Below are positions 15,792 to 24,250 of a stretch of 35,227 nucleotides of DNA, in pieces. Both the position numbers and the translations under genes were made by a program. Source of the DNA: Ignavibacteriales bacterium (GTDB lineage: Bacteria > Bacteroidota > Ignavibacteria > Ignavibacteriales > Ignavibacteriaceae); NCBI GenBank assembly GCA_016182615.1, contig JACPGF010000331.1, positions 1,478-36,704 of the forward strand, in the 5' to 3' direction. Positions within the stretch are counted from its first letter, which is position 1. Every line of letters begins with the position of its first letter. The notes under the pieces are model-generated. The model saw nothing but the letters and a program-made list of their open reading frames with translations. It ran no database searches and had not been told where the DNA came from.

Positions 15792-17420
15792 TTGAGAAAT
15801 TATGTAACGCTTATTTGCACCCCTGCATTAGATGAACTGTACCCTGACATTGAAAAAAAACTTTTTTTTGATACGCCGCAAAACGACGGGCACGGGCATC
15901 TTTCAACCAATATAGCACTTTCGCTTAATAAGCAGCTCAAAAAAAATCCGCGCGAGATTGCAGCCGCGATTATAGCGGCCATAAAATACGATCCGGCCAT
16001 TATTGAAAAAATTGAAATTGCCGGGCCAGGTTTTATTAATTTTTTCTTCACATCATCTTACATCGCCTCAACAGTTAAAACTATTTGCGATGAAGGAACC
16101 GAATACGGCAAGTCGCATAAGTACTCAGGCAAACGGGCAAATGTGGAATTTGTATCAGCCAATCCCACCGGCCCTTTAACTGTTGGGCATGGCCGCAATG
16201 CGGTTTGTGGTGATACTGCTGCAAACTTGCTAGAATGGATTGGCTACTCGGTTGACCGTGAATATTATTTTAACAATGCCGGTAGGCAGATGCGGGTGCT
16301 GGGTGATTCAGTCCGCCACCGCTATTTGCAAAAACTCGGCGATGCAATCGAATTTCCTGCTGATTATTATCAAGGAGAGTACATAACCGAACTTGGCGAA
16401 CTGCTTGTTACCGAGTATGGCGATAAATTGCGGAATGAACCTGCCGAGGGTGTATTTAAAGATCGAGCCGAGCAGGCAATGTTCGAAGACATAAAAAAGA
16501 GTCTTAAAAAAATTGGCATCGAGCACTCGGTGTTCTTTAACGAGAACAGTTTATATACCGATGGCAAAATTACCGAAGTGTTAAATTTGTTCAAAGAGAA
16601 GGGGCTGAGCTACGAGAAGGATGATGCCATTTGGTTAAAACTTTCGGAGCTTGGCAATGAGCAGGATAAGGTAATTGTAAAATCAACCGGCGAACCAACG
16701 TACCGCCTGCCTGATATCGCGTATCATATCGACAAATTTAACCGCAATTATGATTTACTGATTGACATTTTCGGTTCGGATCATAACGCTACATATCCTG
16801 ATGTTATGGCAGCGCTCAAATCCATGGGTTACGACACGTCGAAAGTTGCAGTGCTAATTCACCAGTTTGTTACGGTAACACAGGGCGGTGAAGTAGTAAA
16901 AATGTCAACGCGAAAAGCCAACTACATTACACTTGATGAACTGATTGATGAAGCCGGCAGCGACGTTGTGCGTTTCTTCTTCAACATGCGTTCAATTAAC
17001 TCGCACATGAATTTTGATGTTGACCTGGCAAAGAAACAGTCGGATGAAAACCCTGTATTCTACATGCAGTATGCACATGCACGCATTTGCAGCATAATGC
17101 GCATGGCAGAAGAGCAAAAGCTCGAAGCATCGTTCGAAAATCTTGCATTGCTGAGTACAAAGGAAGAACAGAAGCTTATCATTAATCTTGGCTTTTTCCC
17201 GGATATCGTTTTACAATCGGGTGAGGCGCTTGAGCCGCACAAAGTTGCTGGTTACCTTATGGAAACAGCCGAGGCATTTCACCGTTTCTACACGCAGTGC
17301 CGGATTATACAGTCCCCGCCACAGGTTGCCTCTGCACGTTTGGCTTTGTGCCTTGCCGCAAAAACGGTAATTGCAAACGGGTTACGCGTGCTTGGTGTCA
17401 GCTCGCCAGAGCGAATGTGA
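15792..17420 (+). CDS. argS: Arginyl-tRNA synthetase
   Basis: 542 residues, a class Ia synthetase. It has the N-terminal Add-1 domain (GHGHLSTNIALSLNK and IEIAGPGFINFFF), the HIGH-type signature PTGPLTVGHGRNA (about 125-137), the ArgS motif DIFGSDHNATYPDV and a KMSK-equivalent VVKMSTRKANYITLDEL (about 368-384, KMSTR). These are followed by DVVRFFFNMRS and an anticodon-binding DALR-type C-terminus (FYMQYAHARICSIMRMAEEQ to the end). It charges tRNA-Arg with arginine. The start is a TTG at 15792 preceded by AACGGAGAA; no ATG upstream keeps frame. It is the last gene of the LytR_C - rsfS - argS cluster, followed by a strong terminator at 17446. Confidence 0.93.
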   Translation: MRNYVTLICTPALDELYPDIEKKLFFDTPQNDGHGHLSTNIALSLNKQLKKNPREIAAAIIAAIKYDPAIIEKIEIAGPGFINFFFTSSYIASTVKTICDEGTEYGKSHKYSGKRANVEFVSANPTGPLTVGHGRNAVCGDTAANLLEWIGYSVDREYYFNNAGRQMRVLGDSVRHRYLQKLGDAIEFPADYYQGEYITELGELLVTEYGDKLRNEPAEGVFKDRAEQAMFEDIKKSLKKIGIEHSVFFNENSLYTDGKITEVLNLFKEKGLSYEKDDAIWLKLSELGNEQDKVIVKSTGEPTYRLPDIAYHIDKFNRNYDLLIDIFGSDHNATYPDVMAALKSMGYDTSKVAVLIHQFVTVTQGGEVVKMSTRKANYITLDELIDEAGSDVVRFFFNMRSINSHMNFDVDLAKKQSDENPVFYMQYAHARICSIMRMAEEQKLEASFENLALLSTKEEQKLIINLGFFPDIVLQSGEALEPHKVAGYLMETAEAFHRFYTQCRIIQSPPQVASARLALCLAAKTVIANGLRVLGVSSPERM

Positions 17421-17445
17421 TACCTCTATAATTGATTAAGCAGAA

Positions 17446-17476
17446 AGCAGAATTATTAATAGTTCTGCTTTTTTTT
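17446..17476 (+). terminator. Intrinsic terminator after argS
   Basis: AGCAGAA (17446-17452) pairs with TTCTGCT (17463-17469), with additional TATT/AATA pairing inside, followed by an unbroken run of eight T. It lies 25 bp after the argS stop. Confidence 0.8.
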
Positions 17477-17895
17477 GCTTGTTGGTTTGCTCAGTTTATA
17501 ATTTTTCCTGACTGCGGCACGGGGATACCCGAACGAAAAATTTTCAACGTTTTCCTGTTTAATTTTTTTTGAAAATTGCGGCAATGCCAGGAGTAGATAT
17601 CTCGAGCTTAGTGGGAGCTAATAAACGTAAGGGAATACAGTTTGCAGCTATGCACCGAAGGTGCTAAATTTGAATAACCGCGGGTTCCTTACCCGCGGGA
17701 AAAACACTCCCAATAACTCCGACCCCGAATGGGGTCGAACTATCATAAAAACTTCAGTTAAAAGCAAATACCTCCAACATCGTCATGGGACATCCGAATA
17801 AATAATTTTCACTGTTCTTGGCTTAATTTCGCATTTTTTGAAAATTACGGCAAAGTCAGGTGATTCTGCTTTTTTTTGCCTGTTTGTTTATTCAG
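17463..17895. repeat. Local diverged duplication with three hairpins between the copies
   Basis: Two blocks occur twice in the argS/GT9 gap. Block 1 is the T-rich terminator tail, 17463-17494 and 17864-17895 (28 of 32 identical). Block 2 runs from CCGAA to GGCAA.G.CAGG, 17528-17591 and about 17793-17860. The block order is reversed between copies, as left by a decayed tandem array. Between them are three hairpins: GCACC-GAA-GGTGC (17652-17664), CCGCGGGT...ACCCGCGG (17678-17698) and CGACCCC-GAAT-GGGGTCG (17720-17737). No gene is visible in this stretch. Confidence 0.55.
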
Positions 17896-18994
17896 CCCTT
17901 GTTATTTCCTTAACCGGTATAAGCTTCTCAATTGCTTTTATAACCGATGCGGTTGAGATAGCCTTCATGCATTCACCTGTGCGGTCTTTACAGTTATATT
18001 CAAAGCCAAGGTTGAGGCAGGGAGCCTGATGATACGGGCTTTGCAGTGAAAGGGCGTTACTGTTTAACGGGCCCCAACGCTTGTAGTTTGTGGGTCCGTG
18101 CAAAACAACAAGGTTGCACCCGAGCGCGGAGGCAAGGTGCATAATTCCGGTATTAACCGAGATAACAAGCGATGCACTTTTTAACAATGATGCAGTATCA
18201 GCGATGCTGAGCGTGCCGGCAACATTTACCAATTTACCCGCGAAAAATGTCGCGATAAATTTATCAATAGCAGGATAATCGGAAAAAGAACCGGTGAAGT
18301 ATATATCCATCTCACGGCTGAGCAAATAAGCAACAACCGCATTCCATGATTCAATCGGCCACTCCTTTAGGTGCGGTTTTGCACCACCGGGTTTCATGTG
18401 AATAACAATCCTGTTCGGATAAGCTTTTACAAGCTTTGGCAGTGTAATCTGTGGTAACGAGCCCGCACCACTTACCGGCAGCCAGTTGAGCCGCTTCAGG
18501 TTGGTTACCTCGTGCACATCGTTTCTATGAACAACTGTTGAATCAAACGCGTAATGCCGGTATTGCCCAGCGGTTTCAAAACCGCGTATATGTCCTGCAT
18601 CGGCAAAACAACAGATAAAAGCACTCAGCCTGGTCCACTGTCCTGCATCAATTAATAAATCAAAAGTATGTTTCCGTAATACACTAATTGTCTTCAATAC
18701 GCGGGTGATGTGGATTTCAATAATCTCATCGGAAAACTGCATAAGCCGGGCGGTCTCGATGACAGCTTTCGGGCAGAATAAGGTTATTTTTACTTCAGGA
18801 TTACATTTTCGAATATCACGCAAAAGAGCCTGCAGCAGTATGGTATCGCCAATGGCAGGTGTTAATAACACCGCTATTGATTTTATACTGGCAGGCATAA
18901 CTTTTTTACGGCGGAATTTTGCTGCCATAAATAAAAGTGGTATCCCGATGTATCTATCGATGCTTTTAAGAAAAGAATTGCCGCGAATCTTCAT
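17888..18994 (-). CDS. Glycosyltransferase family 9 (heptosyltransferase-like)
   Basis: 368 residues with the two-Rossmann GT-B fold of the ADP-heptose:LPS heptosyltransferase family. The N-terminal motif is VLLTPAIGDTILLQALLRDI (42-61). The C-terminal donor-binding half shows IHMKPGGAKPHLKEWPIE (198-215), IYFTGSFSD (231-239), LLKSASLVISVNTGIMHLAS (270-289) and VVLHGPTNYKRWGPLN (296-311). It probably adds heptose or another sugar to lipopolysaccharide core or a surface glycan at the inner membrane's cytoplasmic face; the exact sugar cannot be told. A stretch rich in Arg/Lys at 28-31 follows a hydrophobic helix (16-26) that may help membrane association. It stands alone, divergent from the amidohydrolase gene, sharing a short intergenic region with a 26-bp palindrome. 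Confidence 0.88.
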   Translation of the reverse strand: MKIRGNSFLKSIDRYIGIPLLFMAAKFRRKKVMPASIKSIAVLLTPAIGDTILLQALLRDIRKCNPEVKITLFCPKAVIETARLMQFSDEIIEIHITRVLKTISVLRKHTFDLLIDAGQWTRLSAFICCFADAGHIRGFETAGQYRHYAFDSTVVHRNDVHEVTNLKRLNWLPVSGAGSLPQITLPKLVKAYPNRIVIHMKPGGAKPHLKEWPIESWNAVVAYLLSREMDIYFTGSFSDYPAIDKFIATFFAGKLVNVAGTLSIADTASLLKSASLVISVNTGIMHLASALGCNLVVLHGPTNYKRWGPLNSNALSLQSPYHQAPCLNLGFEYNCKDRTGECMKAISTASVIKAIEKLIPVKEITRAE

Positions 18995-19027
18995 ACAGTA
19001 ATATTTGGACGGTAAACTGATTTAATA

Positions 19028-19053
19028 ATTTTTGTATATTAATGTACAAAAAT
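19028..19053. promoter_or_regulatory. 26-bp near-perfect palindrome in a divergent promoter region
   Basis: ATTTTTGTATATT (19028-19040) meets AATGTACAAAAAT (19041-19053) with 12 of 13 pairs matching and no gap, centred on TATT|AATG. It sits 33 bp from the GT9 start (-) and 24 bp from the amidohydrolase ATG (+), where a dimeric regulator could control both genes. Operator function is inferred from position and symmetry only. Confidence 0.45.
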
Positions 19054-19076
19054 ATCCATCATACAACATATTTTTT

Positions 19077-20678
19077 ATGAAAACAGACAGGCGGACTAGA
19101 TTATTTTTTAACGGGACTATTTATACAGGGTGTAAAACAACCCAATTCTGCGAGGCAGTAGTTACGTGTGATGAGCATATAGTATATGCCGGTACCCTGC
19201 AGGAGGCAAAACGCCATGTATCCCCAAAAACTATTCATATCGATTTAGACGGCGCTTTTATGCTGCCCGGGTTTATCGATTCCCACATACACCTTGTATG
19301 GGGCGGTGAATATCTGCAAAGTGTTAATCTTTCAACAGCAAACAGCCGGGAAGATTTTATCAGTAAACTGAAAAGTTTTATTCCGCAAAAAACCGGTAAA
19401 TGGATACTTGGCGGCAATTGGAATCAGTTTAACTTTGACAAACTGCAACTCCCGGATAAATCATGGATTGATGATATAACAGGCAGCATCCCAACGCTCC
19501 TGCACCGCATGGACTATCATATCGCGCTTGCAAATAGTGCGGCATTGGCAATCGCGGGAATAAAAAAGGGCACACCCATTCCGGAAGGCGGGGATATTTT
19601 ATTTGATAGTAATGGAGAACCTACCGGCATACTTAAGGATGCAGCTATTGATATTGTTACGGCACACGTACCCAAACCGGGCACACAGCAGATGAAACAA
19701 TACATCAAGAGTACACTTACCGAAGCAAACAAGTATGGAATAACTTCCGTGCACGATATTTCAGCCCCCGAGCACATACCGGTATTAAAAGATTTGGAGC
19801 GCAAGGGGCATCTTACCTGCAGGGTTTATAGCCGCCTTCCGATAGAGCAGCATCAGGACTTTATTAATATCGGCATTACGCGTAATTTTGGCAAAGACTA
19901 TCTGAAACTCGGCTCCCTGAAAGCATTTGCCGATGGTTCGCTTGGTGCCGGTACTGCATGGATGTTCGAGCATTTTACCGACGAACCGGGGAATGCCGGT
20001 GTGGCAATGGAGATTATGTCATCGGGAAAACTTGCCGAATATATTACCCGTGCAGATGCTCATCATTTACAGGTTTCGATTCACGCGATAGGTGATAAAG
20101 CTAATCATGAAGTATTAAATATCCTTGAGCGGACAAGTAAACAAAACAAGCCGTGGGACAGGCGTTTCCGCGTAGAGCACGCTCAGCATCTTCATCCTGA
20201 TGATGTAGCGCGGTTCGGGGTGCTTGGTGCCATCGCTTCGATGCAGCCATTGCACCTGCATGAAGACGGCGGCTGGATGCATAGCAGGATTGGTGTTGAC
20301 CGCTGTAAAGGTGCATACATGTTTGGCAGCCTCATCGGTTCCGGTGCGCGGGTCTGTTTCGGCAGCGATTTCCCGATTGTATCACTTGACCCCATTGCAG
20401 GTATCTATTCGGCAGTAACCCGGAAAGTTAAAAATAGTAGTCCGCGGGCTGAGCATGCAGGAGGCGAGTTGATTACCATGCAGGATGCAATTGACTGTTA
20501 CACGAAAAACGCCGCGTATGCCGCGTTTGAAGAAAATTGCAAAGGAACCATTGAACCAGGTAAACTTGCCGATTTCGCGGTGTTGGATAGAAATTTATTT
20601 TTAACAGACTATGATGAACTTCCCAAAATTAAAGTGCTAAAAACTTTTGTTGGTGCGAAAGAGGTATATCATTCATAA
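19077..20678 (+). CDS. YtcJ-like metal-dependent amidohydrolase
   Basis: 533 residues from the ATG at 19077. An upstream in-frame TTG at 19032 would give 15 more residues, but it lies inside the palindrome and adds sequence unlike the family. It belongs to the amidohydrolase superfamily, NfdA/YtcJ (N-substituted formamide deformylase-like) type: a composite beta-sandwich start (FNGTIYTG), the metal HxH in LPGFIDSHIHLVWGG, WILGGNWNQ, KAFADGSLGAGTAW (Lys/Asp region of the barrel), SIHAIGDKANHEVL, FRVEHAQHL, CFGSDFPI, and the C-terminal GTIEPGKLADFAVLDRN sandwich return. It should hydrolyse an amide or similar bond with bound metal in the cytoplasm; the substrate is unknown. No signal peptide is evident. 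It is followed after 99 bp by the M50 protease gene on the same strand. Confidence 0.88.
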   Translation: MKTDRRTRLFFNGTIYTGCKTTQFCEAVVTCDEHIVYAGTLQEAKRHVSPKTIHIDLDGAFMLPGFIDSHIHLVWGGEYLQSVNLSTANSREDFISKLKSFIPQKTGKWILGGNWNQFNFDKLQLPDKSWIDDITGSIPTLLHRMDYHIALANSAALAIAGIKKGTPIPEGGDILFDSNGEPTGILKDAAIDIVTAHVPKPGTQQMKQYIKSTLTEANKYGITSVHDISAPEHIPVLKDLERKGHLTCRVYSRLPIEQHQDFINIGITRNFGKDYLKLGSLKAFADGSLGAGTAWMFEHFTDEPGNAGVAMEIMSSGKLAEYITRADAHHLQVSIHAIGDKANHEVLNILERTSKQNKPWDRRFRVEHAQHLHPDDVARFGVLGAIASMQPLHLHEDGGWMHSRIGVDRCKGAYMFGSLIGSGARVCFGSDFPIVSLDPIAGIYSAVTRKVKNSSPRAEHAGGELITMQDAIDCYTKNAAYAAFEENCKGTIEPGKLADFAVLDRNLFLTDYDELPKIKVLKTFVGAKEVYHS

Positions 20679-20777
20679 AAATACAGTTATTGCACTTCGG
20701 TATAGTAGAAAACATGCAACCAGATGTGCATAGCCACACAATAAGTAACAATAAGAAGGCGTACAAGTAAGGAGATT

Positions 20778-21476
20778 ATGGAACAATTAACCGATGGATT
20801 AATCTGGTATCTTGCATTTTTATTTTCAACAACCTTTCATGAGGCGGCTCATTCGTTTGCCGCTATGAAGATGGGTGATTTGACAGCTTTGCAGTCCGGG
20901 CAGGTAACACTAAATCCAATACCGCATATACGCAGGGAACCTTTCGGGATGGCAATTATTCCCCTTATTTCGTTCTTTTCAGGCGGATGGCTGCTTGGCT
21001 GGGGCAGTGCACCATATAATGCCGAGTGGGCATATCAGTATCCCAAAAAGGCCGCTGCAATGGCTGCCGCGGGACCAATGGCAAACTTTATCCTTTTGCT
21101 TGTTACCGCTGCACTTATCCACACCGGTATGTACTTTGGCGTATTGTATGCCCCTGAACGTGTTATGGTAGGTAACATCGTTGCTTCTTCCGAATTGGGG
21201 CTCTTTTGGTGGGTTGCCAAAATACTCAGCATCATGTTTTCACTCAACACTATCCTTTTCATCTTTAATATGATTCCATTTCCGCCGTTAGACGGAAGCG
21301 GTATTTTACCAATGTATCTTAGCGAAGAACTCGGCAGGAAATACATGTCCTTTATTCATCATGGGGCTTTTATGCTCATTGGACTCTTTATTTCGTGGAA
21401 ACTGTTTGGTATGATTTACTGGAAATTGCAACTGGTGTTTATAAACACGCTCTACTGGGAACAAACTTACAGGTAA
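20778..21476 (+). CDS. Site-2 protease family (M50) membrane metalloprotease
   Basis: 232 residues, polytopic. The zinc motif HEAAH (21-25) lies in the first membrane helix, as in site-2/FtsH-class M50 proteases, and the third ligand motif NMIPFPPLDGSGIL (164-177, D172) near the C-terminus corresponds to the NxxPxPxLDG signature. Several hydrophobic segments (MAIIPLISFFSGGWLLGW, MANFILLLVTAALIHTGM, ILSIMFSLNTILFIFNMI, HHGAFMLIGLFISWKLFG) make about five to six helices. It probably cleaves substrates within or near the membrane; no PDZ domain is present, and the substrate is unknown. An AGGAG ribosome site stands close to the ATG at 20778. Confidence 0.88.
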   Translation: MEQLTDGLIWYLAFLFSTTFHEAAHSFAAMKMGDLTALQSGQVTLNPIPHIRREPFGMAIIPLISFFSGGWLLGWGSAPYNAEWAYQYPKKAAAMAAAGPMANFILLLVTAALIHTGMYFGVLYAPERVMVGNIVASSELGLFWWVAKILSIMFSLNTILFIFNMIPFPPLDGSGILPMYLSEELGRKYMSFIHHGAFMLIGLFISWKLFGMIYWKLQLVFINTLYWEQTYR

Positions 21477-21936
21477 TGTAAAATGTAGAATGTAGAATGT
21501 AAAATGAGAATTGGAATTTATTTTGTTTGGGAGAGAAACCGGAGTTGATTTTTACTTTTATGTTTATAATTTTTAATTTTGAATATTTCAAGTTAACCTT
21601 GTAAAAAATGGGGAAATAGGAGTTAATGGTTTTATCGTTGCTTTGTATAATTGTTGTTTACCCGGCAGTATGTTTTGAATAACAGCGGGGTTTAGCTCTG
21701 CTGCCAATTGCACCAAGCTGCACTGAAACGATAAAAAAACAGCAAGGGCTTACGGGTAAATGGTAACCCCGGATGGTAAAATTTGTAAATAAATGCAAAT
21801 TTTTGGGTTTTTAAGCTGTTTTTATCAATTTATTGGCGAATGTACGGTACTTTCCTTAAATTCGTGTTAAATTGACATAACAATGATTATTTTAAATTAG
21901 TTAAATTCTATTCTTTGCGAAATAAATTATGTATCT
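21477..21936. other. Intergenic region with a short AT-rich repeat
   Basis: 460 bases, no gene seen. A direct repeat of AATGTAGAATGTAGAATGTAA type lies at 21479-21506, directly after the protease stop, and an AT-rich hairpin AAATTTG...CAAATTT lies around 21779-21802. The promoter of the downstream CNNM-type gene is presumably in the last 100 bases, where TATTCTTTG (one base longer than TAnnTTTG) is a weak candidate. Confidence 0.45.
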
Positions 21937-23280
21937 ATGATTTTCGAAATTTTTTTCACCTTATTTTTGGTACTCCTTAACGGGTTTTTTGTTGCTGCCG
22001 AGTTTTCCATAGTTAAAGTAAGATATTCCCAGATTCATCTGCGGGCTGAGAAAGGGAATGCCTTTGCTAAAAAATCCGAAAGTATTATCAACCATTTGGA
22101 TACATACCTGTCGGCAACCCAATTGGGGATTACTATCGCGAGCCTTGGATTAGGCTGGATAGGAGAACCGGTAGTTGCCAAAATAATTTCTGCCGGCTTA
22201 GTAGCTTTCGATATTCAGATATCGAGCGAATTGTTACACTCCATTTCCCTGCCTATTGGCTTTGTGGTAATTACGATATTACATATTGTTTTCGGGGAAC
22301 TCGCCCCGAAGTCCATAGCCATCAGGAAAGCCGAATCAACAACGCTCGCTGTTTCTTACCCCTTGTTCTGGTTCTATATTGTTTTCCGGCCATTTATCTG
22401 GTTAATGAACTCGATGTCTAATGTTTTTCTGAAGATCATTGGTATTCAACCGGTTGGCGAGCATGAGATACACAGTGTTGAAGAATTGCAGCTATTAGTT
22501 GACCAAAGCAAAGAAGCCGGTGCGATACAAGCAGAGAATTATGAAATCATCAAAAATGCATTTGACTTTACCGACCACACGGCTAAACAAATCATGATTC
22601 CAAGACAGCAAATTTTTTCGCTTGATATTGAACTGCCGGTTAAAGAAATGATTGACCAGATACTGGAAAACGGGTATTCCCGAGTTCCGGTGTTCCAAAC
22701 ATCCATGGATAATATTCTTGGTATCGTGTATTCAAAAGACCTGTTTAAGGAACAATATAAAAATCCTGAATTTCAAATTACCGATTTAATTACTCCGGCA
22801 TTTTATGTGCTTGAGACAAAAAGGATTAGCGAAATATTAACCGAATTTCAGAAACGCCACCTGCATTTGGCCGTGGTTATGGATGAATTCGGCGGCACGC
22901 AGGGTATTATTACTCTGGAAGATATTCTTGAAGAACTCGTGGGCGAAATACAGGATGAGGATGATGACGAGCGGCTTATAGTCGAAACTAAGGAAGACGG
23001 TACATTTACCGTTCAGGCCACGCACTCGTTAAACGATTTAAACGAGTATCTCCCGCGCCCGTTTTTAATAAGCGAAAACTACAATACTCTATCGGGACTG
23101 TTGCTCTATCATTTTAGTAGAATCCCAAAACTGAATGAGAAAATAGTTGTTGAGGATTACGAGATTACTGTTCTGAAAATACAGCACAGGTCAATTCAAA
23201 CGGTGCAACTAAAAGAAATAGTCAAAAAAGTTGAAGTTGACATTAACAAGGACCTCAAAAAGACATCTGAACATGATTAA
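21937..23280 (+). CDS. CNNM/CorC-family membrane protein (DUF21, CBS pair, CorC_HlyC)
   Basis: 447 residues with the full hemolysin-C/CorC-like architecture. A DUF21 transmembrane domain (about 1-195: FFTLFLVLLNGFFVAAEFSI, SATQLGITIASLGLGWIGEP, HIVFGELAPKSIAIRKAE) is followed by two CBS domains (about 205-335: QIMIPRQQIFSLDIELPVKE, ENGYSRVPVFQTSMDNILGI, LAVVMDEFGGTQGIITLEDI). A CorC_HlyC C-terminal domain completes it (about 350-440). Family members are linked to Mg2+ (or other divalent cation) efflux and homeostasis; the older hemolysin name is unsupported. It acts in the inner membrane, with CBS domains sensing adenine nucleotides in relatives. Its stop overlaps the next gene's ATG by 8 bp (ATGATTAA). 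Confidence 0.9.
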   Translation: MIFEIFFTLFLVLLNGFFVAAEFSIVKVRYSQIHLRAEKGNAFAKKSESIINHLDTYLSATQLGITIASLGLGWIGEPVVAKIISAGLVAFDIQISSELLHSISLPIGFVVITILHIVFGELAPKSIAIRKAESTTLAVSYPLFWFYIVFRPFIWLMNSMSNVFLKIIGIQPVGEHEIHSVEELQLLVDQSKEAGAIQAENYEIIKNAFDFTDHTAKQIMIPRQQIFSLDIELPVKEMIDQILENGYSRVPVFQTSMDNILGIVYSKDLFKEQYKNPEFQITDLITPAFYVLETKRISEILTEFQKRHLHLAVVMDEFGGTQGIITLEDILEELVGEIQDEDDDERLIVETKEDGTFTVQATHSLNDLNEYLPRPFLISENYNTLSGLLLYHFSRIPKLNEKIVVEDYEITVLKIQHRSIQTVQLKEIVKKVEVDINKDLKKTSEHD

Positions 23281-23662
23281 ACCTTTAGAAGGCACTATTG
23301 AAGAACAACTCCTTAAATTAGAGCTAGCTGCCCTTGACCAGTGGAATAATGGGGATCCGTCAGGTTATCTTGATCTCTCAGCAGATGATGTTGTTTACTT
23401 TGACCCATTTCTTGAGCAGCGTTTAACCGGCAAGACTGCCCTGACAGCCTATTACGAAGCGTTACGTGGGACAATAAAAGTTGACAGGAATGAATTCATA
23501 AATCCGCTTGTACAAGTATCCGGCAATATGGCTGTCCTAACATTCAATTTGAATGCCTATGTGCGTGAAGCTGTTTACCGGTGGAACTGTACGGAAGTGT
23601 ACAGGCAGGAAGAGACTGGATGGAAGATTATTCAAACCCATTGGTCTTTTGTTAAACCCTGA
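23273..23662 (+). CDS. NTF2-like (SnoaL/DUF4440-type) protein
   Basis: 129 residues from the ATG at 23273, which overlaps the preceding stop by 8 bp; upstream codons in this frame lie inside the previous gene. The sequence has the NTF2-like cone pattern: EEQLLKLELAALDQWNNGDP (N-terminal helix), YLDLSADDVVYFDPF, GKTALTAYYEALRG, and the paired final strands YRWNCTEVYRQEETGWKII with the QTHWSF ending typical of DUF4440/SnoaL proteins. Such domains bind small ligands or act as small hydrolases/isomerases; function cannot be assigned here. It is likely co-translated with the CNNM-type membrane protein. Confidence 0.82.
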   Translation: MIKPLEGTIEEQLLKLELAALDQWNNGDPSGYLDLSADDVVYFDPFLEQRLTGKTALTAYYEALRGTIKVDRNEFINPLVQVSGNMAVLTFNLNAYVREAVYRWNCTEVYRQEETGWKIIQTHWSFVKP

Positions 23663-24250
23663 ATACCCAGCAATTAGTACAAGCTGCTTGCAGCGCGGTT
23701 AATATACACTATTTAAATTATACCACTTGCAGGAATGGATGCCACGGGACGGCTATAGATTTTCAACAATTGCATAATCTCCGCTAAAAAGTCCAGTGAA
23801 TCCACACTACCAAAATTTTAGAAGTATCCCGAATTCATATATTTGACTTTGAGTTGTATATTTTTTACATTGGAATACGCAGCTGTTCTTTTGGGTTTAT
23901 AAAATCCACAGTGCATCTGTACTTTTGTTAGACAAATTTTCGGGAATCCGGTATGAAATGGAGTTTTGTTTATACTGCTTTGTTTCTTTCAACTTTTTCA
24001 GCATGCATTAAAAAAGAAGGATTCTCTTCGTAGAGGCACAAGAACTTGTTTCCCGCTATTAATGAGGTATTGGCATAAGTTCTTATTCAGTGACTTTTGG
24101 CCCTTTAACGGTAAAACTAAAATCGTTTATAATAAATAATAGCGATTGATTTCCCGTATTGCTCAACCCGATGTAACAACTGTTGCACATTTATTTTCTT
24201 AATTGTATTAAACCTGTGGAACCCCTTGTTTCACTTTTTATGGAATAATT
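23663..24250. other. Intergenic region with a possible micro-lipoprotein
   Basis: 588 bases. Apart from the 26-codon frame at 23953-24033, I see no gene. A weak inverted pair AAGAACTT...AAGTTCTT (about 24041-24092) follows that frame. Nothing else is recognisable. Confidence 0.45.
23953..24033 (+). CDS. Possible 26-residue lipoprotein (micro-ORF)
   Basis: ATG at 23953 to TAG at 24031-24033 encodes MKWSFVYTALFLSTFSACIK followed by KEGFSS: a basic N-terminus, a hydrophobic core and a lipobox-like FSAC, so after processing only about nine residues would remain on the lipidated Cys. A TAnnTTTG-type box, TACTTTTG, lies at 23920-23927, a sensible distance upstream. It could be a real micro-lipoprotein (entericidin-like size) or the 5' stump of a decayed lipoprotein gene; nothing recognisable continues in any frame after the stop. 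Confidence 0.35.
   Translation: MKWSFVYTALFLSTFSACIKKEGFSS

Noticed and set aside
19032-19076. TTG start for the amidohydrolase at 19032
   Set aside because: It lies in the palindrome and adds 15 residues unlike the family; ATG at 19077 is more natural.
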